NCBI GenBank assembly: GCA_038317685.1
Contig: JBBQBQ010000244.1
Span: 1 to 5,102 of the forward strand
Direction of reading: 5' to 3'
DNA: 5,102 nt
Source of the DNA: JBBQBQ01 sp038317685
GTDB taxonomy: Bacteria > Desulfobacterota > Desulfuromonadia > Desulfuromonadales > DDH964
The stretch's first letter is position 1. Each line of letters starts with the position of its first letter. Under the pieces are notes generated by a model, which saw only the letters and a program-made list of their open reading frames with translations, was not told the origin of the DNA and ran no database searches. A program made the translations under genes and the position numbers. Positions 1-5,102 of the stretch are shown in pieces.

Positions 1-39
1 ACCGGAGCGGAGCAGACGCCAGGGGGGGGTGGTCGACAT
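1..39 (-). CDS. 5' end of a gene, possibly lipoate/biotin-protein ligase family (partial)
   Basis: Reading leftward from an ATG at 39-37, the frame stays open to the window edge and encodes MSTTPPWRLLRSG. An in-frame TAG lies three codons before the ATG, so this ATG is the natural start. A weak AGGGA ribosome site sits about 10 nt upstream. The 'WRLLRSG' segment resembles the opening of LplA/LipM-type lipoate-protein ligases, which commonly begin with a short tail, then W-R-(L/F)-(I/L)-x-S-G, followed by N-M-A-x-D-E. Those later residues are outside the window. Such an enzyme would attach or transfer lipoyl (or a related cofactor) to a carrier-domain lysine. Codons 4-6 contain a run of eight C. 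Same-strand placement 68 nt after accC is consistent with a downstream gene. Only 13 residues are visible, so the family call is tentative; the reading frame itself is somewhat better supported. Confidence 0.4.
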   Translation of the reverse strand, partial: MSTTPPWRLLRSG

Positions 40-63
40 CGCGGGCTATTCCCTGAATCAGCA

Positions 64-87
64 GAGGCCGGGCGAGTGCCCGGCCTC
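64..87. terminator. Perfect 10-bp GC hairpin after accC, possible terminator
   Basis: GAGGCCGGGC (64-73) and GCCCGGCCTC (78-87) are exact reverse complements separated by a 4-nt loop, and the structure begins 20 nt past the accC stop. Its position suggests the end of the acc transcript. However, on the minus strand the 3' flank is TGCTGATTC, with no U tract. The T run (92-95) follows the stem only when read on the plus strand, where no convincing gene is visible. It could be an inefficient or factor-assisted terminator, a 3'-end stabilising stem, or a leader structure for the gene starting at 39. The hairpin is seen directly; its function is inferred. Confidence 0.5.
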
Positions 88-107
88 CTGGTTTTCGATC
101 GTCGAGT

Positions 108-1445
108 TCAAAGGACCACGCGTTCCAGAAAACCTGTGTCGATATTGGATTCCATGAAGTCCTTGTTGGCCATGATCTTCTGGTGGAAGGGGATGGAGGT
201 CCGGATCCCCTCGATGATGTATTCGTCAAGGGCGCGGGCCATGCGTTTGATCGCTTCTTCCCGGGTTTCGGCGTGGACAATCAGCTTGGCGATCATCGAA
301 TCGTAGTGGGGGAGGACCGTGTACTGGTCGTAGACCGCACTGTCGACGCGCACTCCCATGCCGCCTGGAGTATGGTAGCCGTCGATCTTGCCCGGAGAAG
401 GGGTGAATTTAAAGGGGTGCTCGGCATTGATACGGCACTCGATGGCGTGGCCGCTGAATTTGATGTCCGATTGTTTGAAGCGCAGCGGCAGACCGGCGGC
501 GCTGCGAATTTGTTCCTTGATGATGTCGACACCTGTGATCATTTCCGTCACCGGGTGCTCGACCTGGACCCGGGTATTCATTTCCATGAAGTAGAAATTC
601 ATATCTTTGTCGAGCAAAAATTCCATGGTCCCGACACTGGTATAGCCGACGGCCTTGGCGGCCGCCACCGCGCAGTCCCCCATCTTTTTCCGCAGTTCCG
701 GGGTGAGGACCGGGCAAGGCGCTTCCTCGATGAGTTTCTGGTGGCGACGCTGGATAGAACAATCGCGCTCACCGAGGTGAATGACGTGACCGTGTTTGTC
801 GGCCATGATTTGTATTTCGACGTGGCGCGGGCGTTCGCAGAACTTTTCGATGTAGACCTCGGGATTGCCGAAGCCGGCCTGGGCCTCGGAGCGGGCCGCG
901 GCGAAGGCATTGGGGAGAGAGGCCGGGGAATGGACGACTTTCATGCCGCGCCCGCCGCCCCCTGCGGTGGCCTTGATAATCACCGGATAACCGATTTCCC
1001 CAGCAACGCGTTTGGCTTCGTCGGCGCTGTGAACCCCTTCCTTGGTCCCCGGCAGGATCGGGACGCCGGCCTTGGTGACGGTCTGGCGGGCGCTGATCTT
1101 GTCACCCATCAGGCGCATGTTTTCCGCGGTCGGCCCGATGAAGGTCAGACCGCAGTTGTTGCAGATGTCGGCGAATTCAGCATTTTCCGAGAGGAATCCG
1201 TAGCCCGGATGGATGGCGTCGGCATCGGTGACCTCGGCGGCGCTGATGATCGCCTTCATGTTGAGGTAGCTCTTGGCACTCGGTGCCGGGCCGATGCAGA
1301 TGCTCTCGTCGGCGAGTTTGACGTGGAGAGCCTCGCTGTCGACATTGGAGTGGACTGCTACGGTCTTGATACCGAGTTCTTTGCAGGCGCGGATGATGCG
1401 CAGGGCAATTTCTCCGCGGTTGGCGATCAGGATTTTATGAAACAT
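108..1445 (-). CDS. accC: Biotin carboxylase subunit of acetyl-CoA carboxylase
   Basis: Encodes 445 aa, close to the roughly 450 aa usual for AccC. The enzyme uses ATP and bicarbonate to carboxylate biotin on AccB, the first half-reaction of malonyl-CoA formation for cytosolic fatty acid synthesis. The N-terminal domain opens with MFHKILIANRGEIA. The ATP-grasp region (about 115-320) has K116, K159, the Gly-rich loop KATAGGGGRGMK (158-169), E275 and E288. The catalytic stretch EMNTRVQVEHPVTE (288-301) follows, and R338 lies in AIECRIN. All the active-site residues I can place are present. The ATG at 1445 is chosen because family proteins start at MFHKI and a GGAG site (1455-1452) lies 6 nt upstream; a TTG-initiated 16-residue extension is possible but unlike the family. 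The adjacent accB argues for acetyl-CoA carboxylase rather than a pyruvate carboxylase A subunit. The stop is TGA. Confidence 0.96.
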   Translation of the reverse strand: MFHKILIANRGEIALRIIRACKELGIKTVAVHSNVDSEALHVKLADESICIGPAPSAKSYLNMKAIISAAEVTDADAIHPGYGFLSENAEFADICNNCGLTFIGPTAENMRLMGDKISARQTVTKAGVPILPGTKEGVHSADEAKRVAGEIGYPVIIKATAGGGGRGMKVVHSPASLPNAFAAARSEAQAGFGNPEVYIEKFCERPRHVEIQIMADKHGHVIHLGERDCSIQRRHQKLIEEAPCPVLTPELRKKMGDCAVAAAKAVGYTSVGTMEFLLDKDMNFYFMEMNTRVQVEHPVTEMITGVDIIKEQIRSAAGLPLRFKQSDIKFSGHAIECRINAEHPFKFTPSPGKIDGYHTPGGMGVRVDSAVYDQYTVLPHYDSMIAKLIVHAETREEAIKRMARALDEYIIEGIRTSIPFHQKIMANKDFMESNIDTGFLERVVL

Positions 1446-1511
1446 GAGGGACTCCGGTGCTTGGAGATTGCTGAATCGTAAGCTGTCACTCAATGATGAC
1501 CCGGTCCGGCC

Positions 1512-1994
1512 CTAAAGCCGTTCGACGATGAACAGAGGATCGCCAAATTCAACCGGTTGGGCGTTCTCCTTGCAAATTTCGATGACCTTGCATTTGAATT
1601 CGGCCTCAATTTCGTTCATCAGCTTCATGGCCTCAACGATGCAGAAAATCTGTCCTTTGTCGACGATGGACCCGACCTCCACGTAGGAGTCTGATTCGGG
1701 AGACGGAGCCCGGTAAAAGGTGCCGACGATGGGCGAGGTGATGGTTTCGTATTTGTCATTGACGATCGGTGCCGGCGCCGGGGCTGTCCCGCCGATCCCC
1801 TGGCCGGAGGCCGAAAGGGCCGGTGCCGTCGCCAGCTGCTGCGGGGCAGCATAGGACGGTGCCGCCAGATGCACGATTTCCTGTTTGGAGCCGCGTTTGA
1901 TGAGGATTTTTTCCTCGGAGTTTTCCATCTCGAATTCGCTGATGTCAGTATCGGTTACCAATTTAATGAGGGCTTTCAAGTCCTTGATATCCAT
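1512..1994 (-). CDS. accB: Biotin carboxyl carrier protein of acetyl-CoA carboxylase
   Basis: Encodes 160 aa, the usual BCCP size. It carries covalently bound biotin between AccC and the AccAD carboxyltransferase. The N-terminal helical segment (1-37, starting MDIKDLKALIKLV) is followed by a flexible Ala/Pro/Ser/Gln-rich linker (about 43-78) and a C-terminal biotinyl domain (about 80-160). The biotinylation motif EAMKLM is intact, with the acceptor lysine at about K124. The SPIVGTFYRAPSPE stretch (87-100) includes the 'thumb' insertion typical of acetyl-CoA carboxylase BCCPs. The start at 1994 is favoured by a perfect AAGGAGG site (2010-2004) 9 nt upstream; the in-frame ATG at 2015 would place that site inside the coding region. 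accC follows after 66 nt on the same strand. The stop is TAG. Confidence 0.96.
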   Translation of the reverse strand: MDIKDLKALIKLVTDTDISEFEMENSEEKILIKRGSKQEIVHLAAPSYAAPQQLATAPALSASGQGIGGTAPAPAPIVNDKYETITSPIVGTFYRAPSPESDSYVEVGSIVDKGQIFCIVEAMKLMNEIEAEFKCKVIEICKENAQPVEFGDPLFIVERL

Positions 1995-2003
1995 AGAATA
2001 GAT

Positions 2004-2010
2004 CCTCCTT
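2004..2010 (-). promoter_or_regulatory. Strong Shine-Dalgarno site that fixes the accB start
   Basis: On the minus strand this reads AAGGAGG, a full anti-16S match 9 nt before the ATG at 1994. It is the strongest ribosome site in the window. It shows that initiation is at 1994, not at the upstream in-frame ATG at 2015, and suggests that accB is translated independently rather than coupled to the peptidase gene 55 nt upstream. Confidence 0.8.
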
Positions 2011-2049
2011 GACATGATGGTTTTGGTGACGCGAAACGGATTCCCCGAA

Positions 2050-3123
2050 TTAAGCCGGCAGGGAGCGGAAACCTTTGGGGAGACGGGTCAAGAGACGGCA
2101 GCCATCGGCAGTAACGGCCACCATGTCTTCAATCCTTACCCCTCCCAGTTCGGGGATGTAGACCCCTGGTTCGACTGTGAAAACCATTCCTGCTTCGGCG
2201 AAGGCTTCCCCTCGGGAAGAAACCGTCGGATATTCATGGACCTCAAGTCCGACCCCATGGCCCAGGCCATGGCCGAAATAATCGGCATATCTTCGAGAAC
2301 CTATGAAGTCTCTGGCGACCGCGTCAATCGCGGCGAGGGGAACTCCGGGACGGATGGCGGCAATTGCCCGGTCATGGGCCTCGAGGACGACGTCGAAAAT
2401 TTCCCGTAACCGGGAGGGCACTTCGCCAATGGCGACTGTAACCGTTTCGTCCGAATGGTACCCTTGGCAGCGGACCCCGAAGTCAATGGTGACCAATTCG
2501 CCGCTGGCCAGAACCTTATCCGATGCAACCCCGTGGGGCATAGCGCCGCGTAGGCCGGAAGCAACGATAAAGTCAAAGGCCTTTTCCTCGCCGCCATGGC
2601 GCTTCAGGGCGAATTCAAGGGCCAGAGCAACCTCCCGCTCCGTCACTCCTGGACGAATTTCCGGCAGGATCTCCGTAAAAGCCAGTTCATTTAAGCGGGC
2701 GGCCTCGGACAAGGCGGCAAGTTCTCCCTCGTCCTTGACACCCCGGATCGGTTTAAGCTCAGCACCAAGCGGGTGCCAGGTGATATCGGGAGCAGCCGTT
2801 TGCAGCTTCTGCACCGTGGCGAAGGGTACGAATTCGGACTCAAACCCGACCTTGCCGGCGCCCAACTCCCGCAGCCCTTCGAGAAGGCCATCGATCTTGA
2901 TTCGATATTCGCGAATCTGGTCGGCAACCACCTGGCGGCGGGCCTGAGTGGTGTAGCGCGAGTCAGTCAGGAACCAGCAACGGTCGGCCGTGATGACCAG
3001 CGCCCCATCGGTGCCTGTGAACTCACTCAGGTAGCGAATATTGGCCGGGTCGAGAATGACCAGCGCGTCGAGCCCGCAACTGTCGAGCAAGACTCGCACC
3101 TCAGCAGGCCTGTTTTTTATCAT
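2050..3123 (-). CDS. M24B family Xaa-Pro aminopeptidase/dipeptidase
   Basis: Encodes 357 aa, the length of the short two-domain M24B peptidases found beside aroQ (the YqhT/PepP-PepQ type). It probably removes N-terminal residues before proline, or cleaves Xaa-Pro dipeptides, in the cytoplasm. The creatinase-like N domain (about 1-125) contains DPANIRYLSEFTGTDG (25-40). The pita-bread catalytic domain (about 130-355) has all five predicted metal ligands: D214 (TIDFG), D225 (HSDET), H289 (HGLGHGVGL), E318 (VEPGVY) and E332 (RIEDM). H285 and H296 match the conserved accessory histidines. The ATG at 3123 lies 9 nt after the aroQ stop with only a weak GGA ribosome site, so translation may be coupled to aroQ. 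The choice between aminopeptidase P and prolidase cannot be made from sequence alone, so no symbol is given. The stop is TAA. Confidence 0.92.
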   Translation of the reverse strand: MIKNRPAEVRVLLDSCGLDALVILDPANIRYLSEFTGTDGALVITADRCWFLTDSRYTTQARRQVVADQIREYRIKIDGLLEGLRELGAGKVGFESEFVPFATVQKLQTAAPDITWHPLGAELKPIRGVKDEGELAALSEAARLNELAFTEILPEIRPGVTEREVALALEFALKRHGGEEKAFDFIVASGLRGAMPHGVASDKVLASGELVTIDFGVRCQGYHSDETVTVAIGEVPSRLREIFDVVLEAHDRAIAAIRPGVPLAAIDAVARDFIGSRRYADYFGHGLGHGVGLEVHEYPTVSSRGEAFAEAGMVFTVEPGVYIPELGGVRIEDMVAVTADGCRLLTRLPKGFRSLPA

Positions 3124-3132
3124 AATCCGGTT

Positions 3133-3582
3133 TTATCCACAATGTTTAGTTTTTAAGCTGACTAAAAGTCCGCGCAGTGCAAGCGAATAGCTTTCGGAGC
3201 CAAATCCGCAGACTTGCCCTACGGCCACCGGAGCAATGAAGGAGTGGTGACGAAAGGGTTCCCGGGCATGGATGTTGGAGAGGTGAACTTCAATGGTGGG
3301 AATTGCGACGGCGGCAATTGCATCGCGCAGAGCGATGCTGGTATGGGTGAGTCCGCCGGGGTTGATGAGCAGACCGTTGATTTCTTCCAGCCGGGCCTGA
3401 TGAATGCGATCGATCAGCGCCCCTTCGAAGTTGGACTGGAAGGTCGTAACGACAACCCCCAGGTCTTTCCCCAGAGCAAGGAGGCCTGCGTTGATGTCGT
3501 CCAGGGTCTGGTGCCCATACACCTCGGGCTCCCGGCTCCCCAGGAGGTTAAGGTTGGGACCGTGCAGGACCAATATTTTCAT
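3133..3582 (-). CDS. aroQ: Type II 3-dehydroquinate dehydratase
   Basis: Encodes 149 aa, typical of the small dodecameric type II enzyme. It dehydrates 3-dehydroquinate to 3-dehydroshikimate, step 3 of the shikimate pathway, directly after the AroB reaction encoded upstream. The N-terminus MKILVLHGPNLNLLGSREP carries the signature GPNLNLLG and R17. The catalytic tyrosine is Y22 (VYG) on the mobile lid, and the catalytic histidine is H100 (EVHLSNIHARE). Substrate-binding residues appear as N74 (INPGG), H80, the LSNI segment (101-104) and R111. The start lies 11 nt beyond the Roadblock gene stop and is preceded by GGGA (3590-3587). The stop is TAA; the peptidase gene begins 9 nt later. All key residues are present and the family identity is secure. 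Confidence 0.97.
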   Translation of the reverse strand: MKILVLHGPNLNLLGSREPEVYGHQTLDDINAGLLALGKDLGVVVTTFQSNFEGALIDRIHQARLEEINGLLINPGGLTHTSIALRDAIAAVAIPTIEVHLSNIHAREPFRHHSFIAPVAVGQVCGFGSESYSLALRGLLVSLKTKHCG

Positions 3583-3593
3583 CTCATCCCGGT

Positions 3594-3953
3594 TCAGCTG
3601 AGGGCCTCCATCAACTTTGGCGCTTCCCGCAGCAGCAGGTAGCGGCCTTTGCCGAAATTTCCGTCCCGCGTCAGGGTCAGGGCCACAAAATATTCTTCGG
3701 TCAAGGATCGGGCCACCACGTAGAACCGTTCGGTTTTGATCGAAACTTCCTCCATGGCGCCGGTGTTCAGAACCTCGACCGTCCGTTTGATCTCCTTGAG
3801 GACGTTGGCATACTCGATGGCTACAATCTGGAGATCGATTCCATCGATGGGCTTGAAGTATTGATCGATAGCGATGCCGTCGTAACCCATCAGGATTGCT
3901 CCGACCCCTCCGGCGGTACCCTCGACAATGTCCCTAAGGATTTCAGCGAACAT
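3594..3953 (-). CDS. Roadblock/LC7 domain protein (MglB-like)
   Basis: Encodes 119 aa spanning a single Roadblock/LC7 fold. The pattern GGVGAILMGYDGIAI (15-29), then an amphipathic helix (about 41-63), a beta strand with FYVVARSL (77-84), a second strand with EYFVALTLT (87-95) and the closing helix GRYLLLREAPKLMEAL (103-118) match the family. Roadblock proteins dimerise and bind or regulate small Ras-like GTPases; MglB in Myxococcus is the activator of MglA in cell polarity. No GTPase gene is visible here, so the partner is unknown. The start codon lies inside the end of the TPR gene (11-nt overlap), with AGGAGG (3963-3958) embedded in that gene, which indicates translational coupling. No signal peptide or membrane segment is present; the protein is probably cytosolic. 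The domain call is firm, the process served is not. Confidence 0.85.
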   Translation of the reverse strand: MFAEILRDIVEGTAGGVGAILMGYDGIAIDQYFKPIDGIDLQIVAIEYANVLKEIKRTVEVLNTGAMEEVSIKTERFYVVARSLTEEYFVALTLTRDGNFGKGRYLLLREAPKLMEALS

Positions 3954-4797
3954 GTGCCCTCCTGTCCTGGATTGCAGCTAGCCAGCGGTCCAATCGATTG
4001 ACGACCTCAGTTGAAGCGGGTTCCTCGCCACCGGCATCGGCAGAAAGTTGCTCCTGGGGTGGAACCGCCTCGGAAGGAGACTCCGTCAACGGTTCAGGAG
4101 ACCCCGCCTCGCCAGCCAATTGAGAGCCGAGCTGGCGGTAACGAACGGCTAGGCCCTTATTGTCCGGTTCGGCAAGCAGCAGATCCCGGTAAACCTTGAG
4201 AGCTTTTTTAAGAAGGCCTTGCTGGACATAGATTTCAGCAATGGTGGCCGTTTGGATCGGCTCGCCCTCATCTTCGCCTGGGATCGCTGGGGCAGAGACT
4301 GCGGACGGCAACGGTGAAGAGGTAACGATCGTCTGAGGAACGGGGTTTTCGGGGATGATGGGCGGTGCCGATGGTCCTGCGGCAGCGGCAGGCTGAAGAG
4401 TGGCGGGGCCGGTATCCTGCGGGTGGAGAGCGGTGGCCCGTGCCAGGATTTCGCGGGCTCGTTCCCGTTCCCCTTTCAGGCCGAGTACTTTGGCCAATCC
4501 CTTCAGGGCCTGCAGGCTTTCCGGGTCGAGTTCGACGGCCTTGGAAAAAGCCTGGGAAGATTCGGTCAGCAACCCGCGTTGGGCCAGGATCCGGCCAAGG
4601 ACGATGAAACCCGAAGCGAATCCCGGTACATTGGCAACCCCACGGTTGGCGACCTCCAGGGCATCATCCAACAGGCCCATCTGACGATAGATTTCAGCCA
4701 GCGGGACAAAGGCAGTGGAGCGAGGATCCCGGTTGATGGCCTCAATGTATCGGGCGATGTTGGCGAGGTTTGATCCGCTCTGTTGCAAGGGAGCCAT
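3943..4797 (-). CDS. TPR-repeat protein with Pro/Ala-rich linker
   Basis: Encodes 284 aa with no signal peptide or membrane segment. Three consecutive TPR-like units occupy about 27-60, 61-94 and 95-128; the phase is visible in Y-(R)-Q-M-G-L-L-D-D-A-L, L-A-Q-R-G-L-L-T-E-S and L-G-L-K-G-E-R-E-R-A, with N/D-P turns. A Pro/Ala/Ser-rich, probably disordered linker (about 129-176) leads to a fourth unit (about 181-214, containing AEIYVQQGLLKKALKVYRDL). An acidic, Pro/Glu-rich segment (about 229-262) follows, then a terminal amphipathic helix (about 263-284, with VVNRLDRWLAAIQDRR). It is likely a scaffold, and the overlapping Roadblock gene is the obvious candidate partner. The start has TAAGGA upstream, where TAA is also the aroB stop. 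The family is recognised only as TPR; the function is unknown. Confidence 0.82.
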   Translation of the reverse strand: MAPLQQSGSNLANIARYIEAINRDPRSTAFVPLAEIYRQMGLLDDALEVANRGVANVPGFASGFIVLGRILAQRGLLTESSQAFSKAVELDPESLQALKGLAKVLGLKGERERAREILARATALHPQDTGPATLQPAAAAGPSAPPIIPENPVPQTIVTSSPLPSAVSAPAIPGEDEGEPIQTATIAEIYVQQGLLKKALKVYRDLLLAEPDNKGLAVRYRQLGSQLAGEAGSPEPLTESPSEAVPPQEQLSADAGGEEPASTEVVNRLDRWLAAIQDRRAHVR

Positions 4798-4805
4798 GGC
4801 TATCC

Positions 4806-5102
4806 TTAAAGGGCGGTGAGACGTTCCAGGGCGGCGGCCAGCAGCGGTTCCGGATCGGCGATGTCTTTGACCAGACAGTCGCCGATGCCGCGATTAAGGA
4901 CCATCTGCAGGACGCCTTGTTTGACTTTCTTGTCGCGGGACATGACCTCCAAAACCGAAGCCAAGTCAAAGGCGGGCGGGGTAACCGGAAGCCCCAGCTG
5001 CACCAAAAGGTCCCGAAGCTCAAGAACGTCGTGTCGATCGCAAAGACCCAGTTCCCAAGAAACCGCAGCGGCCACCACCATGCCGATGGCGACCGCTTCG
5101 CC
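4806..5102 (-). CDS. aroB: 3-dehydroquinate synthase, C-terminal part (partial)
   Basis: The last 98 codons of a gene whose start lies beyond the right edge. The visible part begins GEAVAIGMVVAAAVS, the segment that follows the metal-ligand histidine of the LLHGEAVAIGM signature; that histidine would be just outside. It continues with the helical C-terminal domain: LLVQLGLPVTPP, then the conserved MSRDKKVKQG and a strand ending VLNRGIGDCLV, both characteristic of AroB. The enzyme is NAD- and divalent-metal-dependent and converts DAHP to 3-dehydroquinate, the substrate of AroQ encoded 1.2 kb downstream. The frame runs unbroken to the window end; an internal ATG at 5081 is not the start. The TAA stop overlaps the ribosome site of the TPR gene, which begins 8 nt further on, suggesting coupled translation. 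About three quarters of the protein is missing. Confidence 0.94.
   Translation of the reverse strand, partial: GEAVAIGMVVAAAVSWELGLCDRHDVLELRDLLVQLGLPVTPPAFDLASVLEVMSRDKKVKQGVLQMVLNRGIGDCLVKDIADPEPLLAAALERLTAL

Noticed and set aside
3..56. Possible end of a plus-strand gene (stop TGA 54-56) for which the 64-87 hairpin plus TTTT would be a terminator
   Set aside because: The 17-residue translation is Arg/Gly/Ser-rich and unremarkable, while the minus strand gives a plausible start with a family-like WRLLRSG. Sequence to the left of the window could reopen this.
183..1481. 432-codon plus-strand open frame opposite accC
   Set aside because: It is unusually long, but it lies exactly antisense to a well-conserved accC. 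Its translation is rich in G, D, R and V without recognisable domains, as expected from the complement of GC-rich coding sequence.
1446..1493. N-terminal extension of AccC from a TTG at 1493
   Set aside because: The added 16 residues are not family-like. The ATG at 1445 begins the canonical MFHKILIANRGEIA and has a well-placed GGAG site.
1446..1511. accB-accC gap as a possible regulatory leader
   Set aside because: Only a tiny CTCC/GGAG pairing over the accC ribosome site is visible. It is too short to claim a structured regulator, and I see no promoter-like pair of elements.
1995..2015. Alternative accB start at the ATG at 2015
   Set aside because: It would place the strong AAGGAGG site inside the coding region and add seven residues not seen in BCCPs.
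2257..2274. Near-perfect palindrome CCATGGCC-CA-GGCCATGG
   Set aside because: It is the coding sequence of the HGLGH metal-binding motif of the peptidase; the symmetry follows from GGC-CAT codons repeated around CTG.
2303..2947. 214-codon plus-strand open frame opposite the M24 peptidase gene
   Set aside because: Its Ser/Arg/Ala-rich, low-information translation is antisense to a gene with all catalytic residues intact; treated as a shadow frame.
2356..3319. 12-bp repeat GGCGGCAATTGC at about 2356 and again at about 3308
   Set aside because: Both copies encode Ala-Ile-Ala-Ala segments in helices of the peptidase and AroQ; shared codon use explains the match.

Overview
The window is a compact, GC-rich stretch of bacterial chromosome in which every recognisable gene lies on the minus strand, so transcription runs from the right edge (5102) to the left (1). 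Gene content and order fit a Desulfuromonadales/Geobacterales-type bacterium (formerly Deltaproteobacteria): the end of aroB, a TPR protein, a Roadblock/LC7 protein, aroQ, an M24 Xaa-Pro peptidase, accB and accC. The assignment is inferred from protein style and synteny, without a database search.

Layout in transcription order. 5102-4806: last 98 codons of 3-dehydroquinate synthase (aroB). 4797-3943: 284-aa TPR protein with a Pro/Ala-rich linker. 3953-3594: 119-aa Roadblock/LC7 (MglB-like) protein that overlaps the TPR gene by 11 nt. 3582-3133: type II 3-dehydroquinate dehydratase (aroQ). 3123-2050: M24B aminopeptidase/dipeptidase. 1994-1512: biotin carboxyl carrier protein (accB). 1445-108: biotin carboxylase (accC). 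87-64: a perfect 10-bp GC-rich hairpin. 39-1: a 13-codon start of another minus-strand gene, which resembles the N-terminus of a lipoate/biotin-ligase-family protein.

Gaps are short (8, -11, 11, 9, 55 and 66 nt), and I see no convincing terminator or promoter between aroB and accC. The seven genes therefore look like one transcription unit or the downstream part of one. AroB and AroQ catalyse steps 2 and 3 of the shikimate pathway. AccB and AccC are the carrier and biotin carboxylase parts of acetyl-CoA carboxylase; accA and accD are not here. The TPR-Roadblock pair has no evident metabolic role and is the least understood part. In related bacteria aroB commonly sits downstream of pilMNOPQ-aroK, and Roadblock proteins regulate Ras-like GTPases, so a link to cell polarity or motility is possible but inferred.

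There is no RNA gene, insertion sequence, CRISPR array or prophage feature. No stretch over 300 bases lacks a gene. Most of the window is ordinary housekeeping sequence. The points worth a second look are the TPR-Roadblock pair, the absence of efp between the peptidase gene and accB, the hairpin after accC, and an 8-C homopolymer just inside the last gene's start.
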